A stretch of DNA of 64,000 nt from Prunus persica (taxonomy: Eukaryota > Streptophyta > Magnoliopsida > Rosales > Rosaceae), in NCBI RefSeq assembly GCF_000346465.2, contig NC_034011.1:19199928-19263927 (forward strand), written 5' to 3'. A program made the translations under genes and the position numbers. The notes under the pieces were generated by a model that worked only from the letters and a program-made list of their open reading frames with translations, was not told the DNA's origin and ran no database searches. Shown one piece after another: positions 57,459-64,000 of this stretch. Positions within the stretch are counted from its first letter, which is position 1; the number at the start of each line of letters is the position of its first letter.

Positions 57459-60400
57459 AGTCTTCATTTGAGACACTGCCTCATGCTTTTGCAGCTGTTC
57501 AATTTGGCTCTGGTTTGAATCGTGGTTCTGCTAAGTCATATAATAGAGGAAGAGGCAAATCACAGTTTCATTCTCCAAATCCTAATTTTTGCCCCAATTC
57601 TGGTGGTCATTTTCGACCAAATTCCGGTGGTTATTCTGGTGGTATTCTTCCCACTCCTCGACCCGGTGGTCCTTCTGGCGGTTTCTCTGGTGGCTCATCA
57701 TCTGGTGGTTCTGGTAATTTCTCTGTGGTCTCTCCAAGCTTGGGCAAAACTCAGTGTCAGATTTGTGATAAATGGGGTCAGAGTGCCATTGATTGTCATC
57801 AAAGGATGAACCATTCTTATCAAGGTCGAATTCCTACTGCTCGCCTTGCTGCCATGGCTGCTGTTCACTCTACTTCTTTGAAGAATAATGACTGGCTTGC
57901 TGATACTGGTGCTACAAGTCATGTTACTTCTGATCTTGGTGCTCTGCAAACTCACTCTGCTTACACTGGTGGTGAACAAATCCACATTGGAGATGGCCAA
58001 GGTTTGTCAATTTCTAATATTGGTCATACCTATTTTCCAACATCTACTGGTAATTTTAAGCTTCGTGATGTTCTTCATGTTCCCAAAAGTGCTTATAATT
58101 TACTCTCTGTGCACAAATTCACTCTTGACAATCTGTGTTCAGTGACATTTACTCCTTTTGCATTCTTTGTTAAGGACCTAATCTCGGGGAAGATGCTTTT
58201 CCATGGTCCTAGTAAAAATGGTCTCTATCCATTCAAATTCAATCCTTTCTTCAATAAAGTCGGACATCAAGCTCTTGTTATGCAGAAAGCTTCTTCATGT
58301 ATCTGGCATCAAAGACTTGGTCATCCATCCAAGTCTATTTTCCATTATGTTGTTAAACAACATAATCTGCCGTGTGTATCTTCTAATGATACCTCTTTTG
58401 TTTGTAATGATTGTCATTTGGGCAAAGGTAGTAAGCTTTCTTTTGCATCAGTTCCTTGTAAATCTCAACAACCTCTGTATCTGGTTCATTGTGATCTTTG
58501 GGGTTCAGCACCCATTGTTTCTGTATTTGGCTATAAATACCATGCCATCTTTGTTGATGATTGGTCTAAATATACATGGATTTACCCTTTATCTACAAAA
58601 TCTGAATTTTCCTCTGTGTTTGTTATCTTTAAGACTCATGTTGAAAACCTTCTTGGTTCTAAAATCAAAATTTTTCGATCTGATGGTGGGGGTGAATTTA
58701 CAAGTGCTATGTTTACCCAATATCTTTCTAAACATGGCATTCTCCATGAATTTAGCTGCCTTTACACACCAGAGCAGAATGGTGTGGCAGAACGAAAACA
58801 TCGGTCTCTTGTTGAACTTGGCAGAACTTTAATTGTTCATTCCGGCATTCCATTGGTTTATTGGTTTGATGTATTTCTTACATCCGTTTATCTTTTGAAT
58901 AGATTAGCTTCTGTTCATCTTGGTCACATGTCTTCTTTTCAGAAGTTGTTTCATCATTCCCCTGATTTTTCATTTCTGAAGGTTTTTGGTTGTCTTTGTT
59001 ATCCTTGGTTACAACCGTATTCTGCTCATAAACTGGACTTCAAAAGTATACCCTGTGTTTTTCTTGGTTATAGCTTAAATCATAAGGGCTATCGTTGTCT
59101 CGATCCTATCACTCATAAGATTTATATCTCTAGGCATGTTCGTTTTCATGAAACTGTTTTTCCTTTCAAAACAACTTCTTCCTCTTCCACCATCCCATTT
59201 CCTTCCTCCTCTTTTGCTAGTTCTCCTTCAATTCCAGCTTGTGTTAATATTGCCGATCCTCCTCCTCCTCCTCCTCCTACTTCTCATCCTCCTCCAACTC
59301 CTCCTAATCCTCCTCCTCCTCCTTCTTATTATTCTCCTTCACCTTCACCTCCACAGCCCCCTATTAATACTCATCCAATGCAAACCCGGGCTAAAAGTGG
59401 TATATTCAAGCCTAAAATGCTATCTGCCACCTCACATCCTCTTCCCTCCACTATTACCACTTCTATTTCTTCCATCCCAGTTACACCCAATACCTATAAA
59501 CAAGCTGCAAAGGATCCAAGGTGGATTGAGGCTATGAATCTTGAATTTTCTGCTCTTAAACAAACTGGTACTTGGAGGTTGGTTCCTTATTGTCCTACTA
59601 TGAATTTGGTGGGGTGCAAGTGGGTGTGCCGAGTTAAACACAAGTCTGATGGTACAGTGGATAGGTTTAAAGCTCGGCTTGTTGCTAAGGGTTTTCATCA
59701 ACAGAGTGGTTTGGACTATAATGAAACTTTTAGTCCGGTTGCTAAGCCTACCACTATTCGGCTTATTTTGTCTCTTGCTGTTCAGTTTGACTGGAGTATT
59801 TCTCAATTGGATGTTACTAATGCATTTTTACATGGTCACTTGTCTGAGGCTGTTTACATGGTCCAGCCCCCAGGCTTTATTGATTCTTCTTTCCCTTCCC
59901 ATGTTTGCAAGTTGGAAAAGAGCTTATATGGTTTGAAGCAGGCTCCTCGCGCCTGGTATGAAGAATTACTGCAAGCTTTGCTATCTCTTGGTTTTACTAC
60001 GTGCAAATCTGATACTTCTTTGTTTGTTCGAGTTGGCGATACTGTGACCTTTATTCTTGTGTATGTGGATGATATTCTGATAACTGGTAGTTCTTCTGCC
60101 ATTTGCAAGCAACTGATTGGTGAACTCAGTGCTTTATTTCCAGTCAAGGATCTTGGTGCTCTTCATTATTTTCTTGGCTTGGAAGCTCATAGAGATGCCT
60201 CAGGTCTTTTCTTATCACAGACCAAATACATATTTGATTTACTACAGAAAACTGCTATGGTTGGTGCTAAACCATATTCCTCTCCTACTTCTGCTGTTCG
60301 GTTGGATGCTACTTCTGGTGAACCTTTGTCTAATCCCACTGAATTTCGGGCTCTTGTGGGTGCTTTGCAATATCTTACTTGGACGAGGCCCGACATCTCT

Positions 60401-61093
60401 TTTTCTGTTAGTCAGTTATGTCAGTTTATGCAATCTCCAAGGACTCCACATTTAGTCGCTGCTAAGCGGGTTCTTTGCTACCTTAAAGGCACCATGACTG
60501 AAGGTTTGTCTTTCACTAAGGGTTCTCTTGCTCTTCACTATTATACAGATTCTGATTGGGCAGGGTGCCCTGTGGATCGACGCTCTGTTAGTGGTTTCTG
60601 TGTTTATTTTGGCCCTAATTTGGTGTCTTGGAGTGCCAAGAAACAAGCCACTGTGGCTCAATCTAGCACACAATCTGAATACAGGGCTCTTGCTATTGCT
60701 TCTGCAGAGCTTATTTGGATATGTTCTGTTTTGCGTGATCTCCAATTTTTTCTCTCTGCTCCTCCTTCTATTCACTCTGATAATCTTGGTGCTTTGGCCC
60801 TCGCGGTTAATCCTGTTTTCCACTCCCGAACTAAGCATGTGGAAGTGGATTTTCATTTTATTCGTGAACTAGTTTCTGCTCGCGCTCTCACCTTGCATCA
60901 TATTACTATTGTTGCTCAAATTGCTGATCTATTTACCAAGCCTCTCTCTGTTGATCGGTTTCTGTCTCTTAAATCCAATCTGAAGTTGTGTGTTGCACCC
61001 TTCAGCTTGCGGGGGGTGTTACAAGTATATCTCAGCCATCAATACAAGTTCATACTAACAACTCTGAACCTACACACAGAAAATCACATGTAG
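57455..61093 (+). CDS. Copia element 3 pol: zinc knuckle, protease, integrase, RT, RNase H
   Basis: 1,212 open codons; no ATG is needed at 57455 because the frame is open further upstream. Domains: Gly/Asn-rich gag tail with CQICDKWGQSAIDC at 101-114, where Gln 109 replaces the zinc-binding His; protease WLADTGATSHV (147-157); pre-integrase LGHPS and CNDCHLGKGS; integrase D-D-E residues in VHCDLWGSAP, FRSDGGGEFTS and EQNGVAERKHR; PPPPP-rich linker; RT ([53 protein letters not shown]); RNase H (LHYYTDSDWAGCPVDRRSVS, STQSEYRALA, TKHVEVDFHFIRELV, IADLFTKPLS). The stop lies inside the 3' LTR. All catalytic residues seen are normal, so the enzyme part could still work. Confidence 0.95.
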   Translation: MKSSFETLPHAFAAVQFGSGLNRGSAKSYNRGRGKSQFHSPNPNFCPNSGGHFRPNSGGYSGGILPTPRPGGPSGGFSGGSSSGGSGNFSVVSPSLGKTQCQICDKWGQSAIDCHQRMNHSYQGRIPTARLAAMAAVHSTSLKNNDWLADTGATSHVTSDLGALQTHSAYTGGEQIHIGDGQGLSISNIGHTYFPTSTGNFKLRDVLHVPKSAYNLLSVHKFTLDNLCSVTFTPFAFFVKDLISGKMLFHGPSKNGLYPFKFNPFFNKVGHQALVMQKASSCIWHQRLGHPSKSIFHYVVKQHNLPCVSSNDTSFVCNDCHLGKGSKLSFASVPCKSQQPLYLVHCDLWGSAPIVSVFGYKYHAIFVDDWSKYTWIYPLSTKSEFSSVFVIFKTHVENLLGSKIKIFRSDGGGEFTSAMFTQYLSKHGILHEFSCLYTPEQNGVAERKHRSLVELGRTLIVHSGIPLVYWFDVFLTSVYLLNRLASVHLGHMSSFQKLFHHSPDFSFLKVFGCLCYPWLQPYSAHKLDFKSIPCVFLGYSLNHKGYRCLDPITHKIYISRHVRFHETVFPFKTTSSSSTIPFPSSSFASSPSIPACVNIADPPPPPPPTSHPPPTPPNPPPPPSYYSPSPSPPQPPINTHPMQTRAKSGIFKPKMLSATSHPLPSTITTSISSIPVTPNTYKQAAKDPRWIEAMNLEFSALKQTGTWRLVPYCPTMNLVGCKWVCRVKHKSDGTVDRFKARLVAKGFHQQSGLDYNETFSPVAKPTTIRLILSLAVQFDWSISQLDVTNAFLHGHLSEAVYMVQPPGFIDSSFPSHVCKLEKSLYGLKQAPRAWYEELLQALLSLGFTTCKSDTSLFVRVGDTVTFILVYVDDILITGSSSAICKQLIGELSALFPVKDLGALHYFLGLEAHRDASGLFLSQTKYIFDLLQKTAMVGAKPYSSPTSAVRLDATSGEPLSNPTEFRALVGALQYLTWTRPDISFSVSQLCQFMQSPRTPHLVAAKRVLCYLKGTMTEGLSFTKGSLALHYYTDSDWAGCPVDRRSVSGFCVYFGPNLVSWSAKKQATVAQSSTQSEYRALAIASAELIWICSVLRDLQFFLSAPPSIHSDNLGALALAVNPVFHSRTKHVEVDFHFIRELVSARALTLHHITIVAQIADLFTKPLSVDRFLSLKSNLKLCVAPFSLRGVLQVYLSHQYKFILTTLNLHTENHM

Positions 61094-61326
61094 ATCAAGA
61101 AGGCTCAGATGATGACACATGTCATGTTTAGCTTAACTCTGTTGTTAGATGTTAGTTACAGGTTATTATTCATAGCTGGGTTTCTATCTTGTATAAAAAG
61201 AAAACTACTGTAATTATTATTACTCAAGTAAATGAAATCAGAGGAAAATTCCAGATTTACTTTTCTTTCTAATTTTTTGAGCTAACTTTCTCAGCATCCA
61301 AACACACAGTTTCAGATTTCTCATCA
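61017..61326 (+). repeat. 3' LTR of Copia element 3
   Basis: A 310-bp copy of the 5' LTR preceded by GCTTGCGGGGGG; differs from it at about seven positions (for example CTGCTATT versus CTGTTGTT). Confidence 0.95.
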
Positions 61327-61488
61327 CCACATACATCCCTTCTTTCGCTAATCTGCTTTTCTCACTTGGAGAGCAAATCCAGCCCCCAATGAATGTCCCG
61401 CACTACATGCATTACTGCTTCCATACCTTTGAGCAACTGCTTCCATACCTTCACAAACTACTGAGAGATTATATTGATTTGGGAGAGG

Positions 61489-61585
61489 CCAAGACATAAT
61501 AATCCTAAGATGGTGCTAAAGGATGTGGTACTCTAGAAAAGCTTAAGCTCAAAGGTTATGGTTTTGCTTCCGAAATACACGTGGG
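61489..61585 (+). pseudogene. Duplicate of a 3' exon piece of the NB-ARC-only gene
   Basis: Words AAGACATAATAATCCTAAGA, GTGCTAAAGGATGT, ACTCTAGAAAAGCTTAAGCT and AGGTTATGGTTTTGCTT match the NB-only gene's exon at about 41447-41530 with small indels. It lies 20 kb away beside the lipase remnant, with nothing else of the NB gene nearby. Confidence 0.7.
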
Positions 61586-62372
61586 TTGGTGAAAAGGTTG
61601 CAATGAAACAATTAGGGCCGGATCTGCAGCTTAAACAATTGATAAAATCAGGAAACACCCCCGTTTAACTCAAACAAGAGACATAGGGAAAACTTCCAGA
61701 CATGCTATCACCCAGACAAAAGCGCGTAGACTCAAACAGAGGACCAGATGGCAACTTCGGCAACTGGAAAACTTCAGATGATCAAGCAACTGCATTAAAT
61801 GTGATTTGGACCGCAGAGCCGCCCAACAGCCACCATCAAGCCGTCCCCGAGTAACCTAATGTCAAAGGACCTACATTAAAAATAAAAAACACATGGACTA
61901 AACCCAATGACAACTAATTGTTTTGGACCTAGATCTAAGAAGTCTAATTTTTTATTATTTATATTTTGTGAGTGGTCCCCTCACACATGATTCATGAAAT
62001 CTTGGCTCCGCCATGTTGAGATAAAAAAAATATCATCAAAGTAAATTATATCATTTTTAAAAAAAAAAGAAAGATAAATGCAAGCCAGCATGTGTTCCCA
62101 AATTTTGGGATATGTGTTGTGTTTCAAAATGGTGGATATATGAGGCTGAATCCTATCATCACTTATTTGAAATTCAAAAGTGTTGATTGTCCAAGAAAGG
62201 CTTATCCAGTTGGCTTATAAAAAGGTTACAATAGAAAAAGAAAAAGGAGGGGAGAGATAAAAGAAAAAGACAGCTGGTGAAATTACAGCAGGACATAAAA
62301 GAGGAAAAAATTGCTACAGGTATATTGTCATCTCCATTTTCTTTTCTGTGTTATGCATGGCATGCCACAAAG

Positions 62373-62886
62373 CCATGGGTGAGAAACCCATAAATCATTT
62401 GGATGCAAATCCATAGGTGAGAAACTCCGAAATCATTTGGATACAAATCCATGGGTGAGAAAGCCCGAAATTATTTGGATGCAAATCCATGGGTGAGAAA
62501 CCTCGAAATTATTTGGATGCAAATTCATGAGTGAGTAACCCCGAAATTATTTGGATGTAAAAATCCATATGGATACAAATCCATGGGTGAGAAAGCCCGA
62601 AATTATTTGGATGCAAATCCATGGGTGAGAAACTCCGAAATCATTTGGATACAAATCCATGGGTGAGAAACCTCGAAATTATTTGGATGCAAATCTATGA
62701 GTGAGTAGCCCCGAAATTATTTGGATGTAAAAATCCATATGGGTGAGAAATCCAGAATCATTTGGATGCAAATCCATGGGTGAGAAACCCCGAAATTATT
62801 TGGATGCAAATCCATGAGTGAGTAACCCCGAAATTGTTTGGATGTAAAAATTCATATGGGTGAGAAATCCCAAACCTTTGTGGATG
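62373..62886. repeat. 38-bp minisatellite with higher-order structure
   Basis: About 13-14 units beginning CCATGGGTGAGAAAC and ending TTTGGATGCAAAT. Most are 38 bp; a longer 40-bp variant ending GGATGTAAAAAT recurs three times, each time followed by a unit beginning CATATGG, giving a nested period of three to five units. One unit is truncated to about 16 bp. The unit length is not a multiple of three, so it is not a coding repeat. Confidence 0.9.
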
Positions 62887-63109
62887 AAAAAAAAAATTCT
62901 AGGCGTGTCTTGGAAAATAGGTTGAACCTATAATAATAAAACCACATTGTTTAAATAGTGGTGGTGAAATTATGTTGGGAGGTTCACATTTTTTCCTCAA
63001 CACGCCACTGCAGGACAACAATGCCAAACTTGCCCTTAAGCTTATTAGGATTATAAAATGAACGAACTCGATATTATGTTAAGTACGCTAATCACTGATC
63101 CTAAAAAAC

Positions 63110-63250
63110 TTAAGCTTATTAGTATCATAAAATTAACCAACTATAGAGGAGAGAGTTTCTCACACATACAAAACTAAGATGCCACGAGGTTCGAACATGA
63201 GATCTCTTATATGCAAATCAAGCCCATTTTCCACTGGGCTAGACCCCATT
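63110..63250 (-). mobile_element. Probable tRNA-derived SINE
   Basis: On the minus strand, A-box-like TAGCCCAGTGG (near 63240) and B-box-like TGTTCGAACCTC (near 63190) are spaced as in tRNA promoters. The 3' side reaches sequence (TAAGCTTATTAGTATCATAA) that is also present, diverged, at 63040-63060. The surrounding ends were not resolved, and the tRNA fold is not preserved. Confidence 0.45.
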
Positions 63251-63348
63251 GACATCTATTCTTATTATTTAAGAGAACCCTAATTGGTAAATAGAGAAGA
63301 TAAAACGTCCTTTATGGCCCTTTTAAAGCAAAATAATTCAAAATATTA

Positions 63349-63628
63349 TCTATATATATAAAGCAAAAGGCAGAGAATGGTAAAACATTCAAAATACTAG
63401 AAAATGCCCATGGTTAATACAAACATTAAGAATTAAAATTATTAATTAAATGAAGATAATATGGTAAATTCACACTTTTTCATATTTAAAAAAATTAAAA
63501 TTAAAAGAAAAACCAGATAATGGATTCTATTTTTATGGAACACAACTACCCCTTATATTTTTTAATTCTAAAATAAATTATTATTTTTAAATTAAAAAAA
63601 AAGCCTCTAGCAGGCGCGAAGAGGCTAG
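63349..63628 (+). mobile_element. Non-autonomous Helitron (copy 4), best preserved
   Basis: A 280-bp element: 5' TCTATATATATAAAGC, shared interior, and a 3' hairpin GCCTCTAGCAGGCGCGAAGA then GGCTAG, i.e. CTAG at the end. It is inserted between A (63348) and T (63629) with no target duplication, exactly as Helitrons insert. Confidence 0.88.
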
Positions 63629-64000
63629 TATTTAAAATGAAAGGATAATATGGTTACTAAATTTTAATTTCTTTTACTAAAGTTTTTTTCTCCCAAAACC
63701 TATTTCTTCTCTCTTTCTTTTCTTTGAGCAACTTCCCTTATGCATGTGCGGAGGTTTCTAGTTTGTATGAAAATAATGTATAATACGCACTTTTTTCAAA
63801 AGTAAATTTGGATTTTCTAGTTTTTTCTTACATATACTTCATCACTTTATTTTTCGATGAGTAAAATTCAATTTTTATAAGTAAAATTTCAACGACTAGA
63901 TCCAACCAAGAAACTTACCTAATCAAACTTAAAATATTATTTATTATAGTTTTAGATTCCAAAAGTACCCTTATCAACACTTTGTGCCTGTTTGGCATTG
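63629..64000. other. Terminal AT-rich sequence
   Basis: No gene or repeat recognised in the last 372 bp. Confidence 0.5.

Larger units (their letters stand above)
56365..61331 (+). mobile_element. Nearly intact Copia LTR retrotransposon (element 3) with target duplication CCACA
   Basis: LTRs of 310 bp at 56370-56679 and 61017-61326 (TGTTACAAG ... CTCATCA), about seven substitutions apart. Target duplications CCACA at 56365-56369 and 61327-61331. The primer site TGGTATCATGAGCC (56680-56693) is a variant of the usual TGGTATCAGAGCC. A polypurine tract ending GCGGGGGG precedes the right LTR. The interior encodes gag and a 1,212-codon pol with all catalytic motifs; gag and pol are in different frames. 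Length 4,957 bp, plus strand, inserted in a lipase pseudogene. Confidence 0.97.
55921..61485 (-). pseudogene. At4g10955-like class-3 lipase (alpha/beta hydrolase) fragment, split by a Copia insertion
   Basis: Minus-strand coding remnant. From 61485 to 61332: EGMEAVAQRYGSSNACSAGH, with the lipase nucleophile motif GHSLGAG and FALQVRKA. Across the insertion at 56370-61326 it continues with the equivalent of the HLFNPPSVS block, then GEKAGFAWKRLKSMLPLRSG (about 56300), HLYVNNSDYICCSYTEHDG and KLFVMSKGNQKFSEARGLEQ, WWSDDLELQLAMHNSKLISR and a stop at 55921. Besides the transposon there is a two-base insertion after RKA, a small deletion after PPSVS, and another shift before the HLYV block. The family are soluble lipase-like hydrolases of uncertain substrate (sometimes annotated GDSL esterase At4g10955, although the motif is GHSLG). 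Upstream exons are not in the window. Confidence 0.8.

Noticed and set aside
57522..60872. Leu/Val-rich plus-strand and other frames across Copia element 3
   Set aside because: Shadows of the 1,212-codon pol frame, which has all expected motifs.
62373..62886. Repeat-spacer appearance resembling a CRISPR array
   Set aside because: The units are contiguous with no unique spacers, and the host is a plant nuclear genome; it is a minisatellite.

Overview
The window is plant nuclear DNA, almost certainly from a eudicot. The genes are intron-rich with GT/AG borders, the long spacers are AT-rich, and the families are plant ones: callose synthase, TOM1-like membrane protein, COG5, VQ protein, ZAR1-like NLRs and Copia retrotransposons primed by initiator tRNA-Met. 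A woody rosid such as a Rosaceae species would fit, but that is only an impression from protein similarity.

The first 25 kb is ordinary gene space. It holds the 5' 14 exons of a callose synthase (minus strand, running off the left edge), a complete 13-exon THH1/TOM1/TOM3-type membrane protein gene (minus), a 77-residue putative tail-anchored protein, the three-exon COG5 Golgi tether subunit gene (plus; LINE remnant in intron 2) and an intronless VQ-motif gene. These genes look intact and have no obvious functional link to each other.

From 25 to 42 kb the window becomes an NLR-related, repeat-rich region. It contains a degraded ZAR1/RPP13L4-like fragment (27.1-28.0 kb, minus), an intact 645-codon gene with a coiled-coil-like N-terminus, winged-helix and LRRs but no nucleotide-binding half (34.6-36.6 kb, minus), and a divergently oriented NB-ARC-only gene with P-loop, kinase-2, RNBS-B and GLPL but no LRR (39.8-41.7 kb, plus), which carries reading-frame lesions. 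Together these two look like the halves of a split NLR arranged head to head. A Mutator-like element with a perfect 9-bp target duplication sits 180 bp upstream of the LRR half, and a SINE, a TRIM LTR and a minisatellite fill the space between the halves.

From 42 to 64 kb the DNA is mostly transposons inserted into duplicated gene fragments. Two tandem copies of the 3' exons of a diacylglycerol kinase (accessory domain and acidic tail, no catalytic domain) lie at 45.2-46.2 and 48.6-54.4 kb. A deleted Copia element (46.8-48.4 kb) lies between them, and a second Copia element (49.2-54.3 kb) splits the second copy. A third, nearly complete Copia element (56.4-61.3 kb, plus) is inserted in an At4g10955-like lipase pseudogene. 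Four copies of one short non-autonomous Helitron family (two in tandem), a second Mutator-like element, a CACTA end, tRNA-derived SINEs and a 38-bp minisatellite complete the region. Insertion boundaries were read directly: target duplications are given for all three Copia elements, both Mutator-like elements and one SINE.

The most interesting items are the divergent split-NLR arrangement, the catalytic-domain-free DGK duplicates, the tandem Helitron pair, and the contrast between near-identical LTRs and dead coding regions in the second Copia element.
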